A stretch of DNA of 17,916 bases from CAYNEL01 sp964396225 (GCA_964396225.1 CAYNEL010000016.1:1-17916), one strand, 5' to 3'; numbered from the stretch's first letter, positions 1 through 8,605 are shown. The notes: generated by a model from the sequence alone, not told the origin. Program-made: numbers and translations.

Positions 1-2082
1 GTCAAGCGCAAGCAGCCCCTCGCCTTCCGGCAGGACCAGGAGCGGGTTGATCTCCACCTCGTTGACTTCGGGAAAATCAAGGGCGAACTGGGCGAGGCGG
101 CCGATAGACTCAATGAGAGCGTCGAGATCAGCCGGACGGTTGCCGCGGGCGCCGGTGAGGAGCGGGTAACCCTTGAGACGGGAGAGCATGGCGTGGGCGT
201 CTTCCCGGGTGAGCGGGGTGACGCCGAACGCTACGTCCTGCATCACTTCGACAAAGATGCCGCCCAGACCCACCATCACCACCGGCCCGAAGAGCGGATC
301 GCGCTTCATCCCGAGGATGAGCTCCTGGCCGTGCTTGGGAGCGGTCGAGGTGATGAGCACCCCTTCGAGGCGAGCCTCCGGCGCCTTTTCGGAGACGGTT
401 TTGATGAGTTGGTTGAAACTCCCCATCGCCTCGCTCGGCGGGACGTCCAGCATCACTCCCCCGACGTCGCTCTTGTGGAGAATGTCGGGCGAGACGATCT
501 TCATCACCAACGGTGCGTCCCCCATGACGGAGGCGATGTCGCGGGCGGCCTCGGGGCTGTGCGCGACGCGGGCCGGAATGACTGGGAAACCGTAGGCGGC
601 GAGAAGCGGGACCGTCTCGGCTTCGGGCAGGGTCTTCTTGCCGCTATGGCGCATCCCCTCGAAGACGGAACGGGCGGGACCGGTATCGGCTTTCTTGAAA
701 TGGAAGGTGGTCTCTTTGCGCGGACCCTCTCCCCGGCCGCGGGTCCACGCCGCGAGCGCCTGGACGGCTTCCTCGGGATAACGGAAACGGGGCACTTTCT
801 TCCTAGCCAGGATCTTGGTCCCTGGCTGGACCAGCTTGTCTCCCATGAAAGCGGCGGCCACCGGTTTCCCGGTCAATTTGGCCAACGCGCCCACCGCGGC
901 GGCGGTACCCGCCGAATCCGTCATGGCCTGGGGGGTGAGGATGACGGCCAGACTGTCGACATTGGGATCGCTTCCCACGGCGGCCAGAGCCTCGGCATAG
1001 CGCTTGGCCGAGGCGTCGCCGAGCACGTCCACGGGATTGTGGGTGGCGGCCGCAGGCGGCAGGGCGGCTTTCAAGAGCGTTTCGGTCTCCGGCGAGAGCT
1101 TGGCCAGCTCGAGGCCGTGCGTGGCGGCGGTGTCAGTGGCCAGAACACCCGGGCCGCCGGCGTTGGTGACGATAGCCAAGCGTTTGCCAGAAGCAGGCGG
1201 GGCCTCGTTGAAAAGCGTGAGGAGCTGCATCATCTCGCCCATCGACTGGGCCCGGATGATGCCGGCTTGGGCGAAAAGGGCGTCATAGGCGGCGTCCCCG
1301 CCGGCGAGCGACCCCGTGTGCGAGGCGGAAGCAGCCGAACCCTCCATGGTGCGGCCCGATTTGAGTACGATGACCGGCTTCCACTTGCGGGCATGGCGGA
1401 GCTTCCTCGCAGCGGTCAGGAACTCAGCCGGGCGCTGGATATCCTCGATGTAGAAGGCAATGGTTTTGGTTCGCTTGTCGACGGCGAAATAGGAGAGGAG
1501 ATCGGTCTCATCGAGAGCCGCCTTGTTGCCGAAACTGACGAAAGCCGAGAACCCCAGGCCCGCCGTGCGGGCCTCGTCGAGGGCCGCGGTACAGAGCGCG
1601 CCCGACTGCGAACAGAAGGCGATGCCGCCTTTCTTCGGGAGATGAGCCGAGGCAAAGGAAGCATTCAGCTTGAGGCGCGGATTGAGGACGCCCAGGCAGT
1701 TGGGTCCGAGAAGGGCGATGCCACGGCTCCGGGCCGTCTCGGCAAGCGTCTTCTCGAGATCGGCCTGGCCGCTCTCCTTGAAGCCGGAAGCTACCACGAT
1801 AGCCGCCTTCACCCCTTTGTCAGCGGCCTGGGCGAGCACGGCTGGCGTCATGGCGGCCGGGAGGGAGATGACCGCGAGCTCGGGCGTATCCGGCACGTCG
1901 CGGATATCGGGATAGCACGGAAGACCGAGCAGCTCTGGGGCTTTGGGATTGACGGGGTAGAGTTTGCCGGCGAACTTCCCGGCGATCAGGTTGCGGAGGA
2001 TAACATGGCCGACGGCGGACGGATCGGTCGAGGCGCCGATGACGGCCACGGAGGCGGGCTCGAAAAGAAAACGGGGCTCCAT
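1..2082 (-). CDS. ADP-forming acetyl/acyl-CoA synthetase, alpha-beta fusion (3' end cut by window edge)
   Basis: The minus strand from ATG at 2082 stays open to position 1 (694 codons, no stop), so the C-terminus is missing. Family members are about 700 residues, so only a few are likely lost. The enzyme interconverts acyl-CoA, ADP and phosphate with the free acid, CoA and ATP in the cytoplasm. Visible parts, in order: a CoA-binding Rossmann domain (about 5-130, VAVIGAS at 12-18, GPNCLG at 126-131), a succinyl-CoA-ligase-like domain with the phosphate loop CSQSGAL at 157-163, the SHTGS motif with the expected phospho-histidine at H255, and a C-terminal ATP-grasp domain (about 480 onward, MKIVSPDILHKSD at 527-539, EINPLL at 677-682). 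ATG 2082 is the only start before an in-frame TGA at 2131-2133. No clear Shine-Dalgarno sequence is seen. It lies downstream of a terminator and seems unrelated to the glycan operon. Acyl substrate is unknown. The long plus-strand frame over it is a shadow. Confidence 0.93.
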   Translation of the reverse strand, partial: MEPRFLFEPASVAVIGASTDPSAVGHVILRNLIAGKFAGKLYPVNPKAPELLGLPCYPDIRDVPDTPELAVISLPAAMTPAVLAQAADKGVKAAIVVASGFKESGQADLEKTLAETARSRGIALLGPNCLGVLNPRLKLNASFASAHLPKKGGIAFCSQSGALCTAALDEARTAGLGFSAFVSFGNKAALDETDLLSYFAVDKRTKTIAFYIEDIQRPAEFLTAARKLRHARKWKPVIVLKSGRTMEGSAASASHTGSLAGGDAAYDALFAQAGIIRAQSMGEMMQLLTLFNEAPPASGKRLAIVTNAGGPGVLATDTAATHGLELAKLSPETETLLKAALPPAAATHNPVDVLGDASAKRYAEALAAVGSDPNVDSLAVILTPQAMTDSAGTAAAVGALAKLTGKPVAAAFMGDKLVQPGTKILARKKVPRFRYPEEAVQALAAWTRGRGEGPRKETTFHFKKADTGPARSVFEGMRHSGKKTLPEAETVPLLAAYGFPVIPARVAHSPEAARDIASVMGDAPLVMKIVSPDILHKSDVGGVMLDVPPSEAMGSFNQLIKTVSEKAPEARLEGVLITSTAPKHGQELILGMKRDPLFGPVVMVGLGGIFVEVMQDVAFGVTPLTREDAHAMLSRLKGYPLLTGARGNRPADLDALIESIGRLAQFALDFPEVNEVEINPLLVLPEGEGLLALD

Positions 2083-2100
2083 ATCTTTTTGGTATTCGGC

Positions 2101-2131
2101 AAAACGAAAGCGGCGGGATATTCCGCCGCTT
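2101..2131 (-). terminator. intrinsic terminator after the glycoside hydrolase-like gene
   Basis: A perfect 9-bp stem (AAGCGGCGG / CCGCCGCTT, 2108-2116 with 2123-2131) encloses a 6-base loop. On the minus strand it is followed by a T-rich tail, TTTCGTTTT. It lies 26 bases after the stop codon of the 2157-3428 gene and ends close to the next start codon at 2082. Confidence 0.65.
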
Positions 2132-2132
2132 C

Positions 2133-2141
2133 ATTGTAACA
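2133..2141 (-). promoter_or_regulatory. possible extended -10 promoter for the acyl-CoA synthetase gene
   Basis: The minus strand reads TGTTACAAT, an extended -10 (TGnTATAAT) with one mismatch, about 50 bases before the ATG at 2082. I see no good -35 element. If used, transcription would begin inside the hairpin at 2108-2131, which makes the call uncertain. Confidence 0.25.
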
Positions 2142-2156
2142 CTAAATGGCTGGCTT

Positions 2157-3428
2157 TCACCGTTCGCGCCACTCCCGGAGGAGGCGCTGCCACCAGCTTT
2201 CTGGCAGATGTTCCATCGTGACATCGAGCTGACGGCTGTCGGGTGGGATGTCCACTACCTGGTCACGATAGCCCGAAGCCGAGACGATCGCTCGGGCCTC
2301 GTCACCGACGAAAGCCAGCTCGAAATACCCGTCCGCCCGAGCGGACGCCTTCTTGGTCACCACGCGGACCTGCGCGCCCGGGAGCGGATGGCCGCGCTCG
2401 TCGTGCACCGTGCCATAGAGGACACGCGGCTTGAAATAACGCGTCAGGCTCTCGACCGCAAGACGTGGCTTGCCGTCAGCCGTCATGATGGCGGTGGAAC
2501 CGCCTACCGAAAGCCAGTAGCTCGCGCCGGCCAGTGAGTCCGAATCGGCCAAGAGCCGGAGCGCGTTGCCTACCCACTCAGCCTGTTCCTTCTCATTCAT
2601 CGAGCCGTGGATATCGGGGATGGGCGCGCCGAACTCGCCCAGTACCACCCGTCCCCCGCTTTTCTCGGCGATCTCCTCCACGTCCTGGGCCAGCTGCTCC
2701 GGCGTCTCGACGTAGTGGTCGATGGTGACGATGCCGCCGAGCGCCCGGGTGGTCTCCTGGTCCATCACGAGGCGGGCCACATCGCCGTTCATCGAAAAGT
2801 AATTGATCGTCACACGCTTGCCGATCTTCCGGAAAGCGGCCTGGCTCTCCTCGTATTCACGGATGAGAAAGCGTCGGTATTCCTTGGTATTGCCGATGCG
2901 GCGCGGGTCGCCCGGGCCGCCGTTCTCGCACTCGGGACAGCCGGTAAAGGCATCGCCGTCGCGGAACAGGTCTGGGTGCTTGATGATAAAGTCGCGCGTC
3001 TTCTGGATGTGGGTGTCGAAGGAATCAAACTCCGGATATTCGAACCAGCCCTCCCAGCCGGACCAGTTGCCGCGATACCACACATTGAGGCCGTGCCGGC
3101 GGGCGGCGGACTCCCAACGGCGGAGGAAGGGCAGGAATTCCTCGTCGTACGGCGTCGCAATACCCACGTGTGTGGCGCCGGTAGCCGCGATAGCCTTGAT
3201 CTGGGCCTCGATGGTGCGGTCGAAGTCCGGATCGCGCAGCCGCTCACGTGCCAAGTCGCGCGAATACTTCATCGTGTCCACGGACTGGAATTCCCACAGC
3301 GAAAGCTCCGGCTCCGGGTAGACGGTCGGGGCGGCAGGCGAAGTCTGATGGAACGACTGGTAGGCCAGCGTCCCGGCCAAGGCACCGCCGAAAACGATCA
3401 GGGTGGAGAAGATGGCTTTCGTCAACAT
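2157..3428 (-). CDS. membrane-anchored glycoside hydrolase-like TIM-barrel protein with C-terminal regulatory-like domain
   Basis: This 423-residue protein starts with a signal peptide or membrane anchor (residues about 5-25), so it probably acts outside the cytoplasm. Residues about 45-330 look like a (beta/alpha)8 glycoside hydrolase-type barrel. VVLGEFGAP (261-269) resembles the strand-7 nucleophile segment of clan GH-A enzymes, making E265 a candidate nucleophile. CPECENGG (164-171) supplies E166 and E168 as acid/base candidates. Residues about 334-405 resemble a carboxypeptidase-regulatory-like/CNA-B-type beta-sandwich (YGTVHDERGHPLPGAQVRV). I cannot assign a GH family or substrate. It has its own promoter (3454-3482) and its own terminator, and it follows the glycan operon, so trimming or release of that glycan is plausible. 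No Shine-Dalgarno sequence is close to the ATG, and an AGGAG lies about 20 bases upstream. A non-catalytic barrel protein is an alternative. Confidence 0.82.
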   Translation of the reverse strand: MLTKAIFSTLIVFGGALAGTLAYQSFHQTSPAAPTVYPEPELSLWEFQSVDTMKYSRDLARERLRDPDFDRTIEAQIKAIAATGATHVGIATPYDEEFLPFLRRWESAARRHGLNVWYRGNWSGWEGWFEYPEFDSFDTHIQKTRDFIIKHPDLFRDGDAFTGCPECENGGPGDPRRIGNTKEYRRFLIREYEESQAAFRKIGKRVTINYFSMNGDVARLVMDQETTRALGGIVTIDHYVETPEQLAQDVEEIAEKSGGRVVLGEFGAPIPDIHGSMNEKEQAEWVGNALRLLADSDSLAGASYWLSVGGSTAIMTADGKPRLAVESLTRYFKPRVLYGTVHDERGHPLPGAQVRVVTKKASARADGYFELAFVGDEARAIVSASGYRDQVVDIPPDSRQLDVTMEHLPESWWQRLLREWRER

Positions 3429-3453
3429 ACTAGGATATAGAGAGGGATCTCCT

Positions 3454-3482
3454 ATGATACCAGGGAGGGCGCAGGGTGTCGA
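3454..3482 (-). promoter_or_regulatory. sigma70-like promoter for the glycoside hydrolase-like gene
   Basis: Minus strand: -35 TCGACA (3477-3482), a 17-base spacer, and -10 TATCAT (3454-3459) preceded by TG as in extended -10 promoters. Each hexamer has one mismatch to consensus. The predicted start is near 3447, giving a 5' leader of only about 20 bases with no Shine-Dalgarno sequence. It sits between the operon terminator and the gene, which supports it. Confidence 0.6.
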
Positions 3483-3500
3483 CCAGATCGGAACGATATG

Positions 3501-3528
3501 AAAACCCGTCCGCTTTCCGGCGGACGGG
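3501..3528 (-). terminator. intrinsic terminator ending the glycan operon
   Basis: A perfect 9-bp GC-rich stem (CCCGTCCGC 3505-3513 with GCGGACGGG 3520-3528) and a 6-base loop, followed on the minus strand by TTTT. It begins 6 bases after the TAA of the last operon gene (3534-3536). Confidence 0.88.
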
Positions 3529-3533
3529 AGGGG

Positions 3534-5174
3534 TTAGCGCCGCTTCAGCTTGGGATCGAGGATGGGTTCGGTGATGAGGTCGTCCAGATACTTGTCATCA
3601 AGCTGATAAATGTCGGCGAAGGGATAGCTGTCTACCTTGTGATAGCGCTCCTTGAAACCCGGATTGTCCTTCAGAAGACGCCAGGTGGAGTCGTCGTCGG
3701 AGTGGGTGCGCACCACGATGTAGCGGGCCCAACGGTCGGGATACCGGATGGCAGAGTCGTAGTACGAGCCGGCGCCCTCGTGGATGAAGCGTTTCATCGG
3801 GAGGCCCGAAGAGAAGATGATGGAGTCGTGGGAGGCGGCCGAGATGAGAATGAAGCCCTTCTCAGGACCGGCGTGCTCGCGCAACCAGCCGGAGACCTCG
3901 GTCACGTTCTTTTGGCTCGATCCGACGCGCGCATCGTCGATCGTCACCGCGTCCGCTCCGTGGAGGAAGAAAAAGGTGACAAAAACGAGGAGTCCGACCA
4001 CCACGAACCGTGCGTTTCGCGCCCACTCGACGAGATAGCCTGTGAAAATGGCCAGAAACGGGAGGGCTAGGATGCCGTAGCGGACGTTGAACCAGGTGCC
4101 GCCGGAGACGCCCTGGATGAAAACCACCGAGTGGCCGAGATAGAGAGCCAGCACGTTGAAGAGGAAGGGTGCGAGGAGGGCCACGGCCCCGAGTCGGACG
4201 GCCCACTCGGCCCTGCGGTTGAGCCAGAAAGCGATGGCCCCGAGGACGCCGGTCACCATAGTGAAAGCGCCGCAGTTGTAGGCCAGGGCGTAGGTGTACA
4301 CCTTGAGGGACTCGATCCAGTTGTATTTGGTGGGAAGGACGCCAGCCGCCTCGAGCTGGTCCTGCTGGGCCTTGGCCGAATACGGACCGGTCGCGAAATA
4401 GAGCGGGTCACCGAAGATGAGAAGGTTCCAGAGAAGCCAGAGGAAAACACCCAGACTCCCCAAGGTGACGAAAAGCACCACTGTCCCCTCGGCCGCCCAG
4501 TAACCGCGCGCCTTCCATACCGCGAACGCGATCAGGCCAGTGGCGAGCGCCAGGAGAAACCAACCGTCGTAGCGGGTGAGGGTGGCGAGCATCACCCAGA
4601 AGGCGGCTTGGACGAGATAGAGCATCTTGTCCTGATGGTGGAACCAGCGGAGGAGGAAATAGGCCGCCGCAGTCATCGTCCCCATCAGCACCGGCTCGGT
4701 CATGGCAGTGGACTGGAGGTAGAGGGTATTGATGTTGGCGGCGAAGATGCCGACACCGACATAGCGGGCGAGCAGACCTGCCCCCATCTCGCGGAGGTAG
4801 AGGTAGATGATGAGGCCGGTGCCCACGAAGGCGATCATCGACTGGATGGCGCCGGCCAGTCCCGAGTGCCACATAAAGTCGCTCCAGATGGTGATGGTCA
4901 TCAGGAGGTGCGGGAGCGGGAGCCACACCGAACCGAGCTGGGCGGCACCGGGGTTCAGCCCCTCGACCACGCGACGGCCGATGTCGAGGTGGGAGCGCGC
5001 GTCGTTGTAGGCCAGGGCCAGGCCGTTAGAGTGGTAATGGAGGAAACTCGCCGCCGAGATGCCGGTGAGCACCAACGCGATGAGAAGGACGCTATGACGC
5101 TCGAACCACTGGCGGATATTCTCGAGACGCTCGGCCCCGACGGTGAAACCGAAAGTGAAGAAATTCTTTTTCAT
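3534..5174 (-). CDS. polytopic GT-C fold glycosyltransferase (GT39/PMT-like)
   Basis: This 546-residue protein has about 11-13 hydrophobic segments. After the first membrane helix (about 29-47) comes a loop with YNDARSHLDIGRR (56-68). D58 and D64 fit the acidic catalytic loop of GT-C enzymes, and the WLPLPH segment (84-89) is common in GT39-like proteins. The C-terminal 140 residues or so are soluble and probably extracytoplasmic. By family, such enzymes take sugar from a polyprenyl-phosphate-sugar donor on the outer face of the membrane; acceptor and sugar are unknown here. The start ATG overlaps the previous stop as ATGA (5171-5174), so translation is probably coupled. It is the last gene before the operon terminator. 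Confidence 0.88.
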   Translation of the reverse strand: MKKNFFTFGFTVGAERLENIRQWFERHSVLLIALVLTGISAASFLHYHSNGLALAYNDARSHLDIGRRVVEGLNPGAAQLGSVWLPLPHLLMTITIWSDFMWHSGLAGAIQSMIAFVGTGLIIYLYLREMGAGLLARYVGVGIFAANINTLYLQSTAMTEPVLMGTMTAAAYFLLRWFHHQDKMLYLVQAAFWVMLATLTRYDGWFLLALATGLIAFAVWKARGYWAAEGTVVLFVTLGSLGVFLWLLWNLLIFGDPLYFATGPYSAKAQQDQLEAAGVLPTKYNWIESLKVYTYALAYNCGAFTMVTGVLGAIAFWLNRRAEWAVRLGAVALLAPFLFNVLALYLGHSVVFIQGVSGGTWFNVRYGILALPFLAIFTGYLVEWARNARFVVVGLLVFVTFFFLHGADAVTIDDARVGSSQKNVTEVSGWLREHAGPEKGFILISAASHDSIIFSSGLPMKRFIHEGAGSYYDSAIRYPDRWARYIVVRTHSDDDSTWRLLKDNPGFKERYHKVDSYPFADIYQLDDKYLDDLITEPILDPKLKRR

Positions 5175-6757
5175 ACGCGGGATTTCTTTTTACGCGTCAG
5201 GAGCTTCTCGGCGAGGAGCCAGCCGGTGAGCAGCGTCGCGGTCGTGAGAATCAGCCCGAGGAGCGAATAATAATACTCCGGCGCGGTGACACCACGCTGC
5301 TTGGCCCAAGCCTGATAGACGAACGACTTGGACCCTATGTCACCGTGGAGGAAATCCCAGTTACGTTCGGGGGTGTATTTCTGGACTTTGCCGCTCAATT
5401 TCTCGAGATTGAGGACTTCCACCCGGGGTGGATTGGCGCTCGAGGTGATGGCCCCCAGCGTTCCCACTCCCGCGGAATAGGCAAAGAGGAGGATGAAAGC
5501 GACGAGGAAAGCATACTGCCAGTAGGCGCGCTCGGAGAGGGCGCGGGCCAGACCGATACCGAGCACGGCGTACGCCGGGACGAGATAGCGCGAACCGAAC
5601 GCCCAACCGCCCCACGGATCGCCCCACAGGGAGTAGAGGATGACAGTTACGCCGACCGTGGCAAAGAGCAGGCGTCCGACGGCCGGCCGGTCACGGAGGA
5701 CGAGCCAGAGACCGAGGAAGCCGAGGAAGATAACCGGGGCGAAACGGAGCACCCCCCGATCAGGACTGAAGACATGGAGATAGAAGCCGTTCAGGAGGTT
5801 ACGGCTTCGGAAAAAGCTGATGGCGCTCTTTTCGGTCGAAGTGCCCGTATCCTCGACTTTCAGGGCCATGGATAGTTCGGAGCGCGCTGGTTTGCCATCG
5901 ACACCGATATTCGGGACGCCCGGGAGCGTGCCGGGCAGTTTGAACGGATCGGCGTGCGAAGCCTGGTTGTAGGCGAACAATAATGTAGCCGGAAGGATCA
6001 GGAAAACGAATGTGAAGAGATAGAGCGGCTTGAAGACGAAGCGAACGCCGGCCTTCATCTGCTCCACCGAGATGAAACGGGTCAGGGCGTACACGCCCAC
6101 CGGGAACAGGAGGAAAAGGTTAGGACTGTCTACCACGATACCGAGACCACAGGAGAGCCAGGCCACGATGACGCCGCGCCAGTCGTTCCAGCGGATGAGC
6201 GCCGCCACGGCGACCAGGATGAGGAACGCGGAAACATGATGCTGGTAGAGGTTGGCCGCGTAAGCGAAGGCGGGTGTGGCAAAAGCGAACGCCATGCCGC
6301 CGAGCCACGCCGCGGGCCGATTGCTCCCCAGCTTCCGGGCGATGTAATAGACGAGCAGGATATTGAGCAATGCAAAGATGGCGATCGTCGCGTACGCTCC
6401 CACCTGGGAAGCGCCGAAGTGTTTGCCGACGAGGTATCCGGGGATGGCCAGATACGAGACGCCCGGGATGAAGAGTGAGACGTACTCCCCTGCCGGGTTG
6501 ATAGCAAGGTCGGGCAGAGCAAGCCGGGCCACCGGCACGGAGAACTGAAGCGAACGGTCCTCGACGATGGAGTAGAGGAGAGCGAAGCGGCCGCGCTCCG
6601 GGGAAAGCTCAAGGGGACCCTGGCCACGCCAGGTCTCATCGGCCAGCAGCGTCTCGATGGACGGATTGCCGGGCAGGCCACGGACGGCCAAAGACAGGGC
6701 GGCAGCACAGGCCACGATGACAAAAAAAGCCGCGATGTAGGGGTAAATTCGCTGCAT
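5171..6757 (-). CDS. polytopic GT-C fold glycosyltransferase (GT39-like)
   Basis: This 528-residue integral membrane protein has roughly 11-12 hydrophobic segments. The N-terminal membrane helix is followed by a loop containing YSIVEDRSL (62-70), where E66/D67 are candidate catalytic acids. A conserved-looking WGDPWGGWAFGSRYL (378-392) before a late helix resembles sequences seen in bacterial GT39-like proteins. A periplasmic stretch (about 435-490) and a final helix end in a basic tail (RKKKSR). The likely role is transfer of a lipid-linked sugar outside the membrane. A strong Shine-Dalgarno sequence (GAGGAGG, 4 bases before the ATG) decides the start. The stop overlaps the next gene by 4 bases. 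The acceptor is unknown, and it shares little obvious sequence with the neighbouring GT-C protein. Confidence 0.86.
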   Translation of the reverse strand: MQRIYPYIAAFFVIVACAAALSLAVRGLPGNPSIETLLADETWRGQGPLELSPERGRFALLYSIVEDRSLQFSVPVARLALPDLAINPAGEYVSLFIPGVSYLAIPGYLVGKHFGASQVGAYATIAIFALLNILLVYYIARKLGSNRPAAWLGGMAFAFATPAFAYAANLYQHHVSAFLILVAVAALIRWNDWRGVIVAWLSCGLGIVVDSPNLFLLFPVGVYALTRFISVEQMKAGVRFVFKPLYLFTFVFLILPATLLFAYNQASHADPFKLPGTLPGVPNIGVDGKPARSELSMALKVEDTGTSTEKSAISFFRSRNLLNGFYLHVFSPDRGVLRFAPVIFLGFLGLWLVLRDRPAVGRLLFATVGVTVILYSLWGDPWGGWAFGSRYLVPAYAVLGIGLARALSERAYWQYAFLVAFILLFAYSAGVGTLGAITSSANPPRVEVLNLEKLSGKVQKYTPERNWDFLHGDIGSKSFVYQAWAKQRGVTAPEYYYSLLGLILTTATLLTGWLLAEKLLTRKKKSRV

Positions 6758-6772
6758 AGAGCCTCCTCAGGG

Positions 6773-7753
6773 TTACATCAGACGCGAAATGACATTGTGC
6801 AAGAAAAATCGGATATAGTCAAGATAGGCGGTATAGGTGGGAGTCCGTTTGCCAACAATGGTGAACCGCTGTATCCAGACATACGCGCTCATCGCCAGAA
6901 ACCGATTTTTCTTTTCAACGGTGGGCAATAAAGACTCCAACCACTCCCTTGTAGCGTCCACCCCCGCCTCTTCCCAATAATGACAAGTAGCAACAGCTGG
7001 TTCCATTTCTTCAGGCGCGAATTCCACCCGACCGAAATCCAGAATCGTCACCACACCATCAGCATAGCGGAGATTATTTCGATTCAGATCATAATGAGTC
7101 AGGACAAGCCTTGCATGACGAAGAGATGGTGCGAATTTGTAAAACAGAAAAGCGAGGCGCATCCAAGTCCCAAGCAGTTTCGGCTCGCGCAACACCGCTT
7201 TCAGCCAATAAAACGGAAAAGTGAGTACACACTGCAGGAATGATAGGCGCCTGAATCCAAAGGATTTAAGAAATGGCGTCATGTCACGTAGGCCTCGTAT
7301 CACATGGCTAACGAGAGAGAGTTGCTCGGATATCGACAACTGGTCGATAGTACGGCCCGACACATATTCCATAGCATAAGAGAAAAAGCCGTCTTTATCA
7401 GACATATGGACAAGACGTGGGAGACGGACCTTCTTATCCTTGAAATACTGGCCTCTCTTTAGTTTTCCCATCTCCTCAAAAAGTCTCGCTTCATTCTTAA
7501 GAATCTGATAGGCGGATCCACTGAAACGATGAACGATGCTCTTTACAACAATCCTCTCTTTCTCGGCTGATACCCATTCGGTCACACGAGCCACCGACCG
7601 GCTGTGAGGATAATTCAAATGCCTCACAAAAGTATACCCTGGATGCCTCTTGGCAGGAGAGGTTTCGTCTATCACAGGGAACAACTCCTCAAGAAAATCG
7701 GTTCCTGAGCGAAGAAATCCATTAGCGATATTCTTGAGTGACGCTATCGGCAT
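6773..7753 (-). CDS. APH/LPS-kinase-like phosphotransferase
   Basis: This 326-residue protein has a protein-kinase-like fold signature: ERIVVKS with K71, an E88 that could pair with it, the catalytic loop HYDLNRNN (220-227; H220, D222, N227) and the metal-binding DFG (239-241). This is the pattern of aminoglycoside phosphotransferase, choline kinase and lipopolysaccharide kinase families. In a glycan operon the substrate is more likely a sugar, lipid-linked sugar or small molecule than an antibiotic; this is inference. A hydrophobic stretch (about 170-208) may associate with the membrane. The gap from the deacetylase gene is 10 bases. No Shine-Dalgarno sequence is clear before the ATG. GC is markedly lower than in the flanking GT-C genes. 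Confidence 0.78.
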   Translation of the reverse strand: MPIASLKNIANGFLRSGTDFLEELFPVIDETSPAKRHPGYTFVRHLNYPHSRSVARVTEWVSAEKERIVVKSIVHRFSGSAYQILKNEARLFEEMGKLKRGQYFKDKKVRLPRLVHMSDKDGFFSYAMEYVSGRTIDQLSISEQLSLVSHVIRGLRDMTPFLKSFGFRRLSFLQCVLTFPFYWLKAVLREPKLLGTWMRLAFLFYKFAPSLRHARLVLTHYDLNRNNLRYADGVVTILDFGRVEFAPEEMEPAVATCHYWEEAGVDATREWLESLLPTVEKKNRFLAMSAYVWIQRFTIVGKRTPTYTAYLDYIRFFLHNVISRLM

Positions 7754-7763
7754 ACGAAATCAG

Positions 7764-8594
7764 TTATCGGATACCGAGCATGAGATTGATAAGGTGCTGC
7801 GGCACCAGGCGCTTGACCAACATCCGGAATCGAATAGCGAAAGCTGAGACCATCCCAACCGTATCTTTAGGACTATGGGTCAGATCAACTCCGATGCGGG
7901 GTACGGCATATCGGTCGATTATTCCCGGCATAATCCGATCATCCATGGAAAGACCGAGAGCATAGCCGGCATGGCGCACTGCCTCACGGAGCCTGGCGTC
8001 ATGGAAACCTTTGGGATACGCGAAATAACGGATGGGGGTTTTGAGCTCCTGTTCGAGTTTGAGCTTCGCGCCGCGGATTTCACGCGCCAAAACTTCCTCG
8101 TCCTGAAGCATCGAGAAGTCGGCATGGGTAGTGCTATGACAGCCGATCTCCCAGCCGTCCCGATGAAGAGAGAGGATCTCTTCAATGGAAAGAAATGTTT
8201 TTCCGGGAGCCACTTCTCCTGCCGCCGCAGAGGCAGGTTCGGCCAGCACAAACACGGTTGGCTTGAGACGCTCGGCTTTGATGAAATCACGGATGGATAG
8301 GATATCCTGATATCCGTCATCGAACGTCAGGACGGCCAGCTTCTCACGGAGCGGCTTCTCGCGATTGATATAGGGGTGGACATCGGAGAGCGGAACAAAA
8401 CGATAGCCTGAGGCACGGAGCAATTTGATCTGATGGATAAAATCATCTTTCTTTACTGAAAAACGCCAATCTTCACCGATGCTGTGATAACAGAGAATAA
8501 CAATGTGGGCAGACAAAGACGGAAGCCACTGCTCAAGGAGAGCAGAAGCTCGATATACGGCCCGACGAAACATAAGTGGTAAATCGAAGCGCAT
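7764..8594 (-). CDS. NodB-type polysaccharide deacetylase (CE4)
   Basis: This 276-residue protein has the CE4 motifs in order: VLTFDDGY (88-95) with base D92 and metal ligand D93, GCHSTTH (151-157) with metal ligands H153 and H157, and RYFAYPKG (189-196). The family removes N- or O-acetyl groups from polysaccharides such as GlcNAc polymers or peptidoglycan. The N-terminal hydrophobic segment (about 23-36, IVILCYHSIG) resembles the first barrel strand rather than a signal peptide, so a cytoplasmic site on lipid-linked intermediates is possible. The final 40 residues are basic and amphipathic (RFRMLVKRLV). AGGA lies 9 bases before the ATG. It follows a GT2 gene by 11 bases in the same operon. 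GC is lower than in the flanks. Confidence 0.9.
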   Translation of the reverse strand: MRFDLPLMFRRAVYRASALLEQWLPSLSAHIVILCYHSIGEDWRFSVKKDDFIHQIKLLRASGYRFVPLSDVHPYINREKPLREKLAVLTFDDGYQDILSIRDFIKAERLKPTVFVLAEPASAAAGEVAPGKTFLSIEEILSLHRDGWEIGCHSTTHADFSMLQDEEVLAREIRGAKLKLEQELKTPIRYFAYPKGFHDARLREAVRHAGYALGLSMDDRIMPGIIDRYAVPRIGVDLTHSPKDTVGMVSAFAIRFRMLVKRLVPQHLINLMLGIR

Positions 8595-8605
8595 AAGAAA
8601 TGGTC

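Noticed and set aside
193..2139. 648-codon open frame on the plus strand
   Set aside because: Antisense to the acyl-CoA synthetase, which has clear catalytic motifs on the minus strand and runs off the window edge.
4131..5270. 379-codon open frame on the plus strand
   Set aside because: Antisense to a GT-C membrane protein; its charged, low-complexity translation is a shadow.
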